From Solirubrobacter taibaiensis (GTDB lineage Bacteria > Actinomycetota > Thermoleophilia > Solirubrobacterales > Solirubrobacteraceae), in NCBI GenBank assembly GCA_027587225.1, contig JAPDDQ010000017.1:1-64000 (forward strand): a stretch of DNA of 64,000 nucleotides. The letters are read 5' to 3'. This document shows, piece after piece, positions 17,492-26,552 of the stretch. The notes below the pieces were generated by a model. That model saw only the letters and a program-made list of their open reading frames with translations. It was not told the origin of the DNA and ran no database searches. A program made the translations under genes and the position numbers. The number at the start of each line of letters is the position of its first letter. The stretch's first letter is position 1.

Positions 17492-18473
17492 CCAGCCCGG
17501 TCTCCTGCAGGTACTCCTTGGCCACCGCGGCCGGGTCCTTCTTGTCGAGATCGACGCGCGCGTCCAGCTCCTGCATCGCGTCGTCGGTCAGCGGCTTCTG
17601 GATCAGGTCGATCGTCTTCGCCAGGTCCGGCCCGGCGGCCTCCGCCGTCTCGGACTTCATCAGCAGCGTCGGGTTGTACGGCGGGAACATGCCCTTGTCG
17701 TCCTCGAGCAGGACCTCGCCGTTGCGCTTGATCTGCGGATCGGTCGTGTAGACGATCGAGACGTCCGCGCGGCCGGACTGCAGCACCTCGTGGCGCTGGT
17801 CGCCCGCGACCGGCGTGAACTTCTTGAACTTCAGGCCGTAGATCTGCTCCAGGCCCAGCAGGCAGTCCATCCGCTGGCGACACTCGGGCGTGCCGTACAG
17901 GTTCAGCTCACCGGCGACCTCCGACAGGTCGGAGATGTTCTTGAGGCTGTACTTGTCCGCCGTCTCCTTGGTCACCGCGACCTCGTTGGAGGAGGTGAAC
18001 GGCGTCGGCGGGAAGGCGGTGATGCCCTTGCCCTCGAAGCCTGTCTTGACCTCTTCGTAGGCCGCCTGCGGGTCCTTCGGCAGGTCGGCGGCGTCCTTCT
18101 TGAAGAACACGAGCAGCGCGGTGCCGGTGTACTCGGGGTAGGCGCTGATCTGCCCGCCTTCGAGCGCGGACATCGCGGACTGCTCGTCGGCGAGGTTGAG
18201 GTCCGTCTTGGTGGTGTAGCCCGCGGCCGCGAGGCCCTGGGCGTAGATCTCGCCGAGCACGCGCTGCTCCGTGAAGCTCTTGGAGCCGATCGTGAGCGAG
18301 GTCTTGGCGTTGTCCGGGTTGTTGACGATCTGGCCCGACGTGTCGGCGGACGCGGTCGCGGTCGGCTCGGAGCCGCTGCCCGTCGCCGGCTGCTCGTCGT
18401 CTCCGCCGCACGCGGCGGCGAAGATGGCGAGCGCAGCCAGCAGGAGCGCGAGTAGATATGGAGTTCGTCTCAT
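17484..18473 (-). CDS. Glycine betaine/osmoprotectant ABC transporter substrate-binding lipoprotein
   Basis: A 329-aa OpuAC/ProX-type binding protein. A lipoprotein signal (LLLAALAIFAAAC) leads to Cys22. The mature part has IGSKSFTEQ, EYTGTALLVFFKK and VVYTTDPQI-like segments of the quaternary-amine-binding family (type 2 PBP). It is the last gene of a four-gene minus-strand operon; its ATG overlaps the upstream permease stop by four bases. Exact ligand (glycine betaine, carnitine, choline or proline betaine) is not deducible. The 3' end overlaps the GGDEF-EAL gene. Confidence 0.9.
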   Translation of the reverse strand: MRRTPYLLALLLAALAIFAAACGGDDEQPATGSGSEPTATASADTSGQIVNNPDNAKTSLTIGSKSFTEQRVLGEIYAQGLAAAGYTTKTDLNLADEQSAMSALEGGQISAYPEYTGTALLVFFKKDAADLPKDPQAAYEEVKTGFEGKGITAFPPTPFTSSNEVAVTKETADKYSLKNISDLSEVAGELNLYGTPECRQRMDCLLGLEQIYGLKFKKFTPVAGDQRHEVLQSGRADVSIVYTTDPQIKRNGEVLLEDDKGMFPPYNPTLLMKSETAEAAGPDLAKTIDLIQKPLTDDAMQELDARVDLDKKDPAAVAKEYLQETGLVK

Positions 18474-19240
18474 GGCGCTGTCTGGATCCTCCTCTTGGTG
18501 ATTCCGAAGCGGGTACGTGCGCGGTCCTCAGAACCGCGTTCGAGCTTGATGCCCTCAGGCGTGACGGCGCGCTGCACGGCGGAGAGGCCGATCTCCGCGG
18601 CGATCGCCAGCGCGGCGACGATGATCGAGGCCCCGATCTGGCCCTCGCGCCCGTAGACCGAGAAGGCCACGAGCGGGTCGCCGAGCGTGACGACGCCCAC
18701 GAGCGGAGCGATCGTCGCGGTGGCGATGACGTTGACGGTCGACGTCTTGATCCCGCCGAAGATCAGCGGCAGCGCGAGCGGGAGCTCGACCTGGCGGATC
18801 ACCTGCGCGCCGGAGAGGCCCATGCCGCGCGCCGCGTCCACCGCGTCGCGATCGGTCTGGCGCACGCCGACGTAGGCGTTGGTCAGGATCGGCGGGATCG
18901 CCAGCAGCGCGAGCGCGAGCGTCACGTTCAGGAACTCGGGACTGCGTGGGAAGAAGGCCACGAACAGCGCGATCAGCGCGACGCTCGGCACGGCGCGGCC
19001 GACGTTCGACGTGCTGATGGTCAGGAACGAGAAGCGGCCGGTGTGCCCGAGCACGAGCCCGAGCGGCAGGGCGATCACCATCGCCAGGCCCAGCGCCGCC
19101 GCCGACAGCTTCAGGTGCTCCCACAGCAGCGTCAGGTTGTTCGCGCCGCCGACCGGCGCGCCGCGCTGGTTCTCGCGCTCGCTGAAGATGAAGGAGATCG
19201 CGTCCCCGAACTCGCCCAGGGCGGCGAACGTCGCGCTCAT
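18470..19240 (-). CDS. Osmoprotectant ABC transporter permease
   Basis: A 256-aa inner-membrane permease of the OpuCB/OpuCD type with about six helices. The EAA loop reads AARGMGLSGAQVIRQVELPLALP. The N-terminus (FIFSERENQRGAPVG) precedes the first helix. ATG 19240 overlaps the stop of the other permease (ATGA). Two non-identical permeases, one ATPase and one binding protein make the standard OpuC-like arrangement. Confidence 0.9.
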   Translation of the reverse strand: MSATFAALGEFGDAISFIFSERENQRGAPVGGANNLTLLWEHLKLSAAALGLAMVIALPLGLVLGHTGRFSFLTISTSNVGRAVPSVALIALFVAFFPRSPEFLNVTLALALLAIPPILTNAYVGVRQTDRDAVDAARGMGLSGAQVIRQVELPLALPLIFGGIKTSTVNVIATATIAPLVGVVTLGDPLVAFSVYGREGQIGASIIVAALAIAAEIGLSAVQRAVTPEGIKLERGSEDRARTRFGITKRRIQTAP

Positions 19241-19938
19241 GCGGCCGCTCCCCGGGTCCAGGGCGTGAGGAGCTTCTGGACCGCCAGCACCAGCAGGTCG
19301 AGCACGACCGCCAGCAGCACGCACAGCCCGCCCGCGACGACGACGTTCGAGCGGAACTGCATGTCGTTGAAGATCTCCTCGCCCAGGCCGCCGGCGCCGG
19401 CCAGGAAGACCAGCGCGGTCAGGCCGACCGTGGTCGTGACCGCGATCCGCAGCCCGGCCATGATCGCGGGCAGCGCCAGCGGCAGCTCCACGCGCCACAG
19501 CAGCTGGCGCGACGTGAGGCCCATGCCGCGCCCAGCGTCACGCGCCTCGGCGGGGACGCCCTCCAGGCCCGTGATGACGTTGCGGAAGATGATCAGCAGC
19601 GTGTAGGCCACGAGCGCGATCACCGCGGTGGTCTTGCCGCGCCCGGTGAGCGGGAGCAGCAGGAAGAACAGCGCGACGCTCGGGAGCGTGTAGAGGATGC
19701 CGGTGATCTGCGTGACCGGCGGGATGAGCCAGCGCCGCCGGTGCGCGACGATCGCGAGCCCGAACGCGATCACGAAGCCGATCGCGACGCTGATCAGCGT
19801 CAGCTCCAGGTGCTCGAAGAACGGGCCGCGGTAGCGCTCCCAGTTGTCGGCGATCCAGGCCGGGCAGAACCCGTTGTCGGCGACGCACGAGTCTCCGGCG
19901 TCGTCGGGCCCGCGGATCTCGAGCTGGGCGAGGATCAC
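19237..19938 (-). CDS. Osmoprotectant ABC transporter permease
   Basis: The second permease of the operon, 233 aa. A hydrophilic N-terminal 30 residues includes two Cys (GDSCVADNGFCPAW), then six helices and an EAA loop reading AGRGMGLTSRQLLWRVELPLALP. GTG 19938 overlaps the ATPase stop by four bases. It is expected to pair with the permease at 18470-19240 around the ATPase dimer. Confidence 0.9.
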   Translation of the reverse strand: MILAQLEIRGPDDAGDSCVADNGFCPAWIADNWERYRGPFFEHLELTLISVAIGFVIAFGLAIVAHRRRWLIPPVTQITGILYTLPSVALFFLLLPLTGRGKTTAVIALVAYTLLIIFRNVITGLEGVPAEARDAGRGMGLTSRQLLWRVELPLALPAIMAGLRIAVTTTVGLTALVFLAGAGGLGEEIFNDMQFRSNVVVAGGLCVLLAVVLDLLVLAVQKLLTPWTRGAAA

Positions 19939-20927
19939 GCCTTCGCCAATCGCGCGAGGGCCTCCATGCTGATGCCACCGACCGTCTGGCCGTCGGCGTC
20001 GATCACGTTGCCGTGCAGCGCGCCGTGCTGGAGCAGGTCGCTGAGCGCGTCCCGGACGAGCGCCGAGTCACGGATCGACGGGCCGCCGTTGGACGGGCCC
20101 AGCTCGATGTCGGAGACGCGCAGGAGCGCGAGCCGCTTGAGCGCGCGATCCGCGCCCACGAAGTCCTCGACGAACTCGTTCGCGGGATGCTGGAGGATCT
20201 CGGACGGCGTCGCGTACTGCGCGAGCTTGCCGCCCACCTGCAGGATCGCGATCTTGTCGCCCATCTTGATCGCCTCGTCGATGTCGTGTGTGACGAAGAC
20301 GATCGTCTTGCGAATCTCGGCCTGGAGGCGCAGGAACTCGTTCTGGAGGCGTTCGCGGTTGATCGGGTCGATCGCGCCGAACGGCTCGTCCATCAGCATC
20401 AGCGGCGGGTCGGCGGCGAGCGCGCGGGCCACACCGACGCGCTGGCGCTGGCCGCCCGAGAGCTGCGCCGGGTAGCGCTTGGCCATCTCCTGCGGCAGCC
20501 CGATCAGGTCCAGCAGCTCGTGCACGCGGTTCGTGGTCTTGCCCTTGTCCCAGCCGAGCAGGCGCGGGACGGTGGCGATGTTGTCGGCGATCGTCCGGTG
20601 CGGGAACAGGCCGATCTGCTGGATCACGTAGCCGATCTCGCGCCGCAGGTCGTCAACGTCGCGGCCCTTGACGCTGCGCCCGCCGACCAGGATGTCGCCG
20701 GAGCTGATGTCGATCATCCGGTTGACCATGCGCATCGCGGTGGTCTTGCCACAGCCGGACGGGCCGACGAGCACGCAGATCTCCCCGGCGGGGACGGTGA
20801 GGCTGAGGCCGTCGACGGCCGCCGAATCCGCGCCGGGATAGCGCTTCGTGGCCTCGGCGAATTCCAGCTCGACCGCTTCGCGGTAGCCGGACGGCCCCTC
20901 TGATTGGGCGGTGTGGGTCGGAGGCAA
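19935..20927 (-). CDS. Osmoprotectant ABC transporter ATP-binding protein
   Basis: An OpuCA/ProV-type ATPase of about 330 aa. Walker A GPSGCGKTT, signature LSGGQRQRVGVARAL, Walker B LMLMDEPF, switch THD (VFVTHDIDEA). A C-terminal CBS-like regulatory region from residue about 250 (ALLRVSDIELG, VIDADGQTVGGIS) suggests ionic-strength sensing as in OpuA. The start is unclear: no ATG exists near the domain. TTG 20927 has AGGGA upstream at good spacing and avoids overlap with gatD; GTG 20984 and GTG 21041 are alternatives. Confidence 0.88.
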   Translation of the reverse strand: MPPTHTAQSEGPSGYREAVELEFAEATKRYPGADSAAVDGLSLTVPAGEICVLVGPSGCGKTTAMRMVNRMIDISSGDILVGGRSVKGRDVDDLRREIGYVIQQIGLFPHRTIADNIATVPRLLGWDKGKTTNRVHELLDLIGLPQEMAKRYPAQLSGGQRQRVGVARALAADPPLMLMDEPFGAIDPINRERLQNEFLRLQAEIRKTIVFVTHDIDEAIKMGDKIAILQVGGKLAQYATPSEILQHPANEFVEDFVGADRALKRLALLRVSDIELGPSNGGPSIRDSALVRDALSDLLQHGALHGNVIDADGQTVGGISMEALARLAKA

Positions 20928-20967
20928 AGGAGGGTCCCTGGGGAAGGGGGACGCGGATGCTACCCGG

Positions 20968-21708
20968 TCAGATACCGGCCGCACGCCGAGCGGCGGCGTG
21001 GGCGGCGTCCTCGAAACGGTCGTCCAGTGGTTCCAGGTCACTTACCGCCCGGTGCAGGGCCGTTGCAGTCAACCAGTCCGCAAACCACGCATTCTTGGGC
21101 AATAGGGGACCGTGGAGGTAGGTGCCGACGACTGTCCCGTGGGCGCCTCCGCGCGCGCCTTCGTGGCCGCTGCGACCGTCGTTTCCGTGACCCTTGAGGA
21201 CGCGTCCGAGCGGGCGCGTCTGCGCTCCCAACCGGGTGCGGCCGCCGTGGTTCTCGAAGCCGGCGAGGACGTTCTTGCTGCCGTCGAGGTCCACCTCGAT
21301 CGCGACGTTGCCGATCAGGCGCGGGCCGTCCTCGCGCACGGTCTCCAGGTCCACGAGGCCGACGCCCGGGAGCTTGGTGCCGTCGAGCTCGTAGGCGTGG
21401 CCGAGCAGCTGGTAGCCGCCGCAGACGCCGAAGATGACCTTGCCCTCGTCGGCCGCCTGCTGCAGCGCCGCGCGCTTGTTCGTGGCCAGATCCTCGGCGC
21501 ACAGCACCTGGTCGCGGTCCTGGCCGCCGCCCATGTAGAACAGGTCGTGCTGGCCGGGATCGAGTTCGTCGTCGAACCCCACGCCGCTCAGCTGAAAGCC
21601 GAGGCCCCGCCACTCGGCCCGACGCCGCAGCAGCTGCAGATTGCCGCGGTCGGCGTAGATGTTCATCAGGTCGGGATACAGCGCGCACACGCGCAGGACG
21701 TCAGCCAC
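20968..21708 (-). CDS. gatD: Lipid II isoglutaminyl synthase, glutamine amidotransferase subunit
   Basis: A class I (CobB/CobQ-like) glutamine amidotransferase of 246 aa. The nucleophile Cys is in VIFGVCGGYQLLG, and the partner His near the C-terminus in VGTYLHGPLLPKN. With MurT it amidates the alpha-carboxyl of D-Glu in lipid II. The N-terminus VCALYPDLMNIYADRGN is characteristic of GatD. GTG 21708 overlaps the stop region of a methyltransferase gene that separates it from murT, an unusual insertion. Confidence 0.92.
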   Translation of the reverse strand: MADVLRVCALYPDLMNIYADRGNLQLLRRRAEWRGLGFQLSGVGFDDELDPGQHDLFYMGGGQDRDQVLCAEDLATNKRAALQQAADEGKVIFGVCGGYQLLGHAYELDGTKLPGVGLVDLETVREDGPRLIGNVAIEVDLDGSKNVLAGFENHGGRTRLGAQTRPLGRVLKGHGNDGRSGHEGARGGAHGTVVGTYLHGPLLPKNAWFADWLTATALHRAVSDLEPLDDRFEDAAHAAARRAAGI

Positions 21709-22417
21709 GGAAGACCACCACCTCGGAGGCGACGTGGTCGGGCGTCTCCTCGATGTGCAGCAGCTCGTCGGCCTCGAGGCCGTGCGCGGCGGCCTCCTCG
21801 GCGAGCGTGCCGGGGGAGACGATCGCGAGCTCGATCCGGTCGTCGCTCGTGACGCGCTCCTCGTCGGGGCCGACGCGCTGGCGCACGCGCTCGATCGCCG
21901 CGCTGTGGTCGTTCACCTGGACCGAGATCGGCTGGGAGATGTACGTGTAGTCGCCGATGTGGCCGACGTCCGGCGCGGGCAGCGGCGGGCTGCCGTCGTA
22001 GGTCTCCAGCTGGGTCACGATCGCGATCGCGAGCCGGCCGCCGGGGCGCAGGGCGCGGCGCACGCTGCCGAAGAAGCCGGGCCGGGCGGGGAGCAGCTGG
22101 ACCGTCTGCATCGGCACGAGGATGAGGTCGAACTGGCGCTCGAGCGTGAAGTCGCACGCGTCGGCGGCGACCGTGGGGATCGTGAAGCCCGCTTCTTCGG
22201 CGCGGTGCGTCAGCACGGCGAGCAGCTCGGGCTCGAGGTCGAGCGCGGTCACGTCGAAGCCGGAGTACGCGAGCCGCAGCGCGACGCGGCCCGTTCCCGC
22301 GCCGATGTCGAGGATGCCGTCCTTGGAGGCCTTGGCCAGTTCCTTCCACAGCGGCAGGTCGGCCTCGTAGCGGCCGCACTCGATGTCGTGCCAGGCGGCG
22401 AGCTCGGGGATCGTCAA
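21701..22417 (-). CDS. Class I SAM-dependent methyltransferase between murT and gatD
   Basis: A 238-aa methyltransferase. The SAM-binding motif ILDIGAGTGRVALRLA lies near residues 35-50, the acidic motif II region TALDLEPELL follows, and FDLILVPMQTVQLL is motif IV/post-I. The N-terminus AAWHDIECGRYEADLPLWKEL resembles small-molecule methyltransferases. TTG 22417 overlaps the murT stop (TTGA) and its 3' end overlaps gatD by 8 bp, so it is translated within the murT-gatD unit. A role in cell-wall precursor modification is inference from position; the substrate is unknown. Confidence 0.85.
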   Translation of the reverse strand: MTIPELAAWHDIECGRYEADLPLWKELAKASKDGILDIGAGTGRVALRLAYSGFDVTALDLEPELLAVLTHRAEEAGFTIPTVAADACDFTLERQFDLILVPMQTVQLLPARPGFFGSVRRALRPGGRLAIAIVTQLETYDGSPPLPAPDVGHIGDYTYISQPISVQVNDHSAAIERVRQRVGPDEERVTSDDRIELAIVSPGTLAEEAAAHGLEADELLHIEETPDHVASEVVVFRG

Positions 22418-23766
22418 CGCCAGTACGCCTCCACCTGGCCGCGCCCGGTGAGGATCTCGCGCAGCTCGAGCAGCGCCGTGTAGGTGGGGATGACGTACAG
22501 CGGGCCCTCGCCCGTCTTCAGTGCGTGATCGAGGCCGTCTTCGAGCTTGTCCACGACGGTGATCTTCTTCGGGTCCAGGCCGGCGTACTTCATGCGCAGC
22601 GCGAGCTCGGCGGCGCGCGTGCCGGACGCCGTGAAGGTGCGGACGCTGTCGACGAGCAGCTCCCAGTCGGCGTCCCAGACCCAGGAGACGTCGCGGCCGT
22701 CGGCGATCCGGTCGTTGAGCACGCCCAGCAGGTCGAGCTGCTCACCCTCCAGCGCGAGGGTCCTGAGGACCTCGTTCGCGCCCGCGGGGTTCTTCACCAG
22801 CAGGAGGGAGGTGGGACGGCCCAGATCGAGCGTCTCGGCGCGGCCGAACGCGGGCGCGACGGCCTGGAGGCCGGCCACGATGTCGTCGAGCTCGACGCCG
22901 AGCTTCAGCGTGAGCGCGGCGGCACCGAGCGCGTTGTAGACGTTGTAGAGGCCCGGCAGCGGGAGCTCGACGCGGGCGCCGTTGAGATCGAACGCGGCGG
23001 AGCGGATGCCGCGCAGCTCGACGTTCGTGGCGATCACCGTGGGCGTCGGGCGCTCCTGGCCGCAGTTCGGGCACTTGTAGTGGCCGAGATGCGCGAGGTA
23101 GACGGCGCTGTACGTGTAGGCGTGGCCGCAGCGGCGGCAGTGCTTGGAATCGCTCGCGTGCTGGAGCTCGGGGAGCGCGAGGCGGTCGTCGTCGACGCCG
23201 AAGTACACGGGCTCCGGCGCGTGGCGGCCGAGGTCGGCCACCAGCGGGTCGTCGGCGTTGAGCACGAGCCCCGCGCGCTGGCGGACGATCGTGGCCCACC
23301 GGTCGGCGATCGTCTCCAGCTCGCCGTAGCGGTCGAGCTGGTCGCGGAACAGGTTGCCGAGCAGCATCGCCCGCGGCTCGACCTGGTCGGCGACCTGGCC
23401 CAGCCAGAACTCGTCGACCTCGAACAGGCCGAAGTTGCCGGTGAGCTCGCGGCCGCCCTTGCGCGACGCGCCGGCCAGCGTCGCGGCGATCCCGCCCGCC
23501 ATGTTCGCCCCGGCGCGGTTGTGGACGAGGCGCGCACCCGTGCGCTGGAGGATCGACGCGACCATCGCCGCGGTCGTGGTCTTGCCGTTGGTGGCGGAGA
23601 TCACCACGCTGCCGCGATCCAGCTGGGACGACAGCTTCCGGATGGCGTTCGGGTCGACCTTGGTGAGGACCTTGCCGGGCAGGCTCGTGCCGCCGCCGCG
23701 GCCCGCCGTGCGCGCGAGTGTGCCGACCGCCTTGGCGGCGGCCACCCCTGCAGCCAGGCGGATCAC
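22414..23766 (-). CDS. murT: Lipid II isoglutaminyl synthase, Mur ligase-like subunit
   Basis: A 450-aa Mur-ligase-like protein. The P-loop SATNGKTTTAA lies near residues 57-67. A four-Cys zinc ribbon insertion (CRRCGH ... CPNCGQ) is typical of MurT. The C-terminal DUF1727 portion has GVLNDRIADGRDVSWVWD. It activates the D-Glu carboxyl of lipid II for amidation with ammonia from GatD. GTG 23766 overlaps the stop of the upstream DAG-kinase-like gene (GTGA). Confidence 0.93.
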   Translation of the reverse strand: MIRLAAGVAAAKAVGTLARTAGRGGGTSLPGKVLTKVDPNAIRKLSSQLDRGSVVISATNGKTTTAAMVASILQRTGARLVHNRAGANMAGGIAATLAGASRKGGRELTGNFGLFEVDEFWLGQVADQVEPRAMLLGNLFRDQLDRYGELETIADRWATIVRQRAGLVLNADDPLVADLGRHAPEPVYFGVDDDRLALPELQHASDSKHCRRCGHAYTYSAVYLAHLGHYKCPNCGQERPTPTVIATNVELRGIRSAAFDLNGARVELPLPGLYNVYNALGAAALTLKLGVELDDIVAGLQAVAPAFGRAETLDLGRPTSLLLVKNPAGANEVLRTLALEGEQLDLLGVLNDRIADGRDVSWVWDADWELLVDSVRTFTASGTRAAELALRMKYAGLDPKKITVVDKLEDGLDHALKTGEGPLYVIPTYTALLELREILTGRGQVEAYWR

Positions 23767-24641
23767 GCCGGCGCCACCACCCGCAGCGCGCCCGGCAGCA
23801 CCTGCACCGTGAGCGGGAGGTCCCCGATCGGGTCGCCATCGGCGTACGCCGTGAACGGGCGGTCGGCCTCGAAGGTGATCTCGCAGCCCTGGTGGAGCGT
23901 GATCGCCGGGTCCTTGAGGTGGCTGCCGTTGAACACGCGCGGCAGGCCGCGCAGGTAGCGCAGGCGGGACTGCTGGCGGATGAGCACCACGTCCAGCTTG
24001 CCGTCCTCCAGCGAGGCGTCGGGCGCGAGGAACATGCCGCCGCCGAACACGCCGGAGTTGGCGACGGCGACGCTGTAGCCCGCGTAGTCGAGCGACTCGC
24101 CGTCGATCGTGACCTTCCAGGCCGCGGGCTTCCAGCGGGCGATCGCGCGCAGCACGCCATAGGTGTAGACGAACGTGCCGAGCTTCAGCCGCGTCTCGAG
24201 CGCGATCCGGGACACGTCGGAATCGATCCCCGCCGACAGGATGCCGAGGTACACCGTGCCGTTGGCGAGCGCGAGATCGACGGAGCGCTCGGCGCCCGTC
24301 TCCAGCAGCTTCACCGCCTCGACCGGGTCGAACGGGATGTCCAGCTTGCGCGCGAAGTCGTTGCCGCGCCCCCCGGGGATGACCGCGAGCAGGCCCTGGC
24401 GGTCGCGCAACTCGCCCGCCACCGCGCCGACGATCCCATCGCCGCCCATAGCCGCGACGATGTCGCCCTGGTCGCACGCCTCGCGCGCGAGCTGGCGGGC
24501 GTGTTGCATGGACATCGTCTCCACCACGCGGAACGGGCGGCCCTGGCTGCGCAGCGCGGCTTCTACGCCGGGGAGCAGACGGAGCGCGCGGCCACCGCCG
24601 GCGTGGGGGTTGACGATCAAGCAGACGGGGCCGTCGATCAC
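23763..24641 (-). CDS. Diacylglycerol kinase-family lipid kinase
   Basis: A DagK/YegS-type lipid kinase of 292 aa. Residues 6-16 read CLIVNPHAGGG, the nucleotide-binding GGDGIVGAVAGEL lies near 66, and IPGGRGNDFAR near 90. The C-terminal beta-sandwich ends TVQVLPGALRVVAPA. It likely phosphorylates diacylglycerol or a related lipid at the membrane and is the first gene of the DagK-murT-methyltransferase-gatD unit. GTG 24641 is placed so that IVNPHAGGG is near the N-terminus, as in the family. Confidence 0.9.
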   Translation of the reverse strand: MIDGPVCLIVNPHAGGGRALRLLPGVEAALRSQGRPFRVVETMSMQHARQLAREACDQGDIVAAMGGDGIVGAVAGELRDRQGLLAVIPGGRGNDFARKLDIPFDPVEAVKLLETGAERSVDLALANGTVYLGILSAGIDSDVSRIALETRLKLGTFVYTYGVLRAIARWKPAAWKVTIDGESLDYAGYSVAVANSGVFGGGMFLAPDASLEDGKLDVVLIRQQSRLRYLRGLPRVFNGSHLKDPAITLHQGCEITFEADRPFTAYADGDPIGDLPLTVQVLPGALRVVAPA

Positions 24642-24652
24642 GGCCCGGGAGG

Positions 24653-25522
24653 CTAGACGGTCAGCTCGCGCACGGTCGCCGCGAACGCCGCGATCAGCGG
24701 GTTGGCGTCGCGCTCGCGCCACGCGAGCGCGATCCGCAGCGGGTCGATGTCCGTGATCGGCACCCAGGCCAGGTCGGGGCGGGCATAGAACTCGGTCATC
24801 GACGCGCCGACGATCGCGTACGCGGACCCGTCGGCGACCTGCTCGAGCATCTCCTCGACGTTCTCGTTCTCGGGCCCCCAGCGCGGCTCGGCGCCGTTCG
24901 GGCGCGGGTTCACCGCCCACCAGTCCACCCAGTACCGCGGCGCGCGGCGCGTCCACATGATCGGCTCGTCGTTGAGCTCGTCGATGGTCAAGGCGTCGCG
25001 CTTCGCCAACCGGTGCTCGCACGCCAGGCCCGCGAAGCGCGGCTCGCTCGCGACGATCTCGTGCCGCAGCGCGGTCAGGTCCGCCGGAAGCCACACGAAC
25101 GCGACGTCGCATTCGCCGTCGCGCAGCGCGCCCACCTCGCCGCCCCAGTCGTACCGTCGCGGCTCCACCCGGACATGGGGATACCGGGCGAGGAAGCGCG
25201 CCCGTGACTGCGTGGACAGCCGCCCGGCGCCCGTCGCCTCGAACCCGACCCGCAGCCGGCCCGTCTGGCCGCGGGCGGCGTCGAGCGCCGCGTCGAACGC
25301 CCGCACGGCCTCCGCGCCCGCCGTCAGCAACGCCTCGCCGGCCGCGGTCGGCGTCACGCCGCGCGCGCCGCGGTTGAAGAGCTCGACGCCCAGCTCCAGC
25401 TCGAGCTTGCGCAGCGCCTCAGACAGCGCGGACTGGCTCAGGTGCAGCTCCGTCGCCGCCCGCGACACGCTCGCGTGCTCGGCCACGGCGAGCACGTACC
25501 GCAGCTGTCGGATGTCGGCCAT
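24653..25522 (-). CDS. LysR-family transcriptional regulator
   Basis: A 289-aa LTTR. The N-terminal winged HTH (MADIRQLRYVLAVAEHASVS, then AATELHLSQSALSEALRKLE) is followed by an effector domain from residue about 90 (LRVGFEATGAGRLS). It is divergent from an aldo-keto reductase gene. A palindrome overlapping its own start codon fits autoregulation plus control of the neighbour. The effector is unknown. Confidence 0.92.
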   Translation of the reverse strand: MADIRQLRYVLAVAEHASVSRAATELHLSQSALSEALRKLELELGVELFNRGARGVTPTAAGEALLTAGAEAVRAFDAALDAARGQTGRLRVGFEATGAGRLSTQSRARFLARYPHVRVEPRRYDWGGEVGALRDGECDVAFVWLPADLTALRHEIVASEPRFAGLACEHRLAKRDALTIDELNDEPIMWTRRAPRYWVDWWAVNPRPNGAEPRWGPENENVEEMLEQVADGSAYAIVGASMTEFYARPDLAWVPITDIDPLRIALAWRERDANPLIAAFAATVRELTV

Positions 25523-25535
25523 CGGTGAAACCGAT
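25521..25535. promoter_or_regulatory. LysR box (T-N11-A) in the lysR/aldo-keto reductase divergent region
   Basis: ATCGGT-GAA-ACCGAT is a perfect 6-bp dyad that contains the T-N11-A signature of LysR-type sites (T25522, A25534). It overlaps the lysR start codon and lies 58-72 bp before the aldo-keto reductase ATG, the usual position for a recognition site. Confidence 0.65.
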
Positions 25536-25592
25536 ACCACGCAGCGGCAGCTCGTGTGGAGCCGGCGCTGCCCCACGGGGACCATCGATGGC

Positions 25593-26552
25593 ATGCGCAC
25601 CCTCGGAACGCTCACGACCTCGACGATCGGCTACGGCGCCATGGCCCTCGTCCCCGGCATGTACGGCGACAGCGACGACGCGCAGGCCATCGCCACGCTC
25701 CAGCACGCCGTGGACGCCGGCGCGACCTTCATCGACACGGCCGACGCCTACGCGGACGGCGGCAACGAGACGCTCGTCGGCCGCGCGCTCTCGGCGCGCC
25801 GCGACGAGCTCCAGCTCGCGACCAAGTGGGGGATCGTGTTCGAGGGCGGCCGTGTCCTCAATCACCACCACCAGCAGGAGATTCGCGTCGACGCGCGACC
25901 GGAACGCGCCCGCGCGGCGCTGGAAGCGAGCTTGCGGCGTCTCAGCACCGACCACGTGGATCTCTGGTACCTGCACTTCCCTGATCCGGGTGTCCCGATG
26001 GAGGAGACCGTCGGCGCCATGGCCGAGCTGGTTGGGGAGGGCAAGGTGCGCCACCTCGGCCTCTGCAATGCCACCGCCGAGCAGGTCCTGGCCGCGCACC
26101 AGGCGCACCCGCTTGCTGCCGTCCAGTCCGAGTACTCGCTCTGGACCCGCGACCCCGAGCGCGAGCTCCTGCCCGTGCTCGCTGAGCTGGGGATCGGCTT
26201 CGTGCCCTGGTCGCCGCTCGGCGCGGGCTTCTTCGCCGGCTCCGTGCAGGACACCGACAAGGACTTCCGCGCCAACCACCCGCGCTTCACCCGCGAGAAC
26301 CTGGCCGCCAACTCGGACCGCTTCGCGCCGCTGCGCGGGATCGCGGAGGAGCTGGAGATCACGCCCGCCCAGCTCGCCCTCGCCTGGATCCTCCATCAGC
26401 GCGAGGACATCGTCCCGATCCCGAGCACCCGCACCGCGTCCCACCTCGACGAGAACCTGCGCGCCGCCGGCGTGTCTCTCTCACCCGACGTCCTCGCCCG
26501 CATCGACGAACTCGCCCCGGCGGGCGCGGCGAGCGGCTCAGCCCTGCTGTAA
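25593..26552 (+). CDS. Aldo/keto reductase
   Basis: A 319-aa (alpha/beta)8 NADPH-dependent oxidoreductase. Catalytic tetrad residues are visible: Asp and Tyr in FIDTADAYADG, Lys in LATKWGIVF, His in LWYLHFPDPG. IPSTRTASHLDEN near the C-terminus binds NADPH phosphate. Substrate unknown; similar proteins reduce aldehydes. Control by the adjacent LysR regulator is likely. The 3' end overlaps the convergent HAD gene by 15 bp. Confidence 0.9.
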   Translation: MRTLGTLTTSTIGYGAMALVPGMYGDSDDAQAIATLQHAVDAGATFIDTADAYADGGNETLVGRALSARRDELQLATKWGIVFEGGRVLNHHHQQEIRVDARPERARAALEASLRRLSTDHVDLWYLHFPDPGVPMEETVGAMAELVGEGKVRHLGLCNATAEQVLAAHQAHPLAAVQSEYSLWTRDPERELLPVLAELGIGFVPWSPLGAGFFAGSVQDTDKDFRANHPRFTRENLAANSDRFAPLRGIAEELEITPAQLALAWILHQREDIVPIPSTRTASHLDENLRAAGVSLSPDVLARIDELAPAGAASGSALL

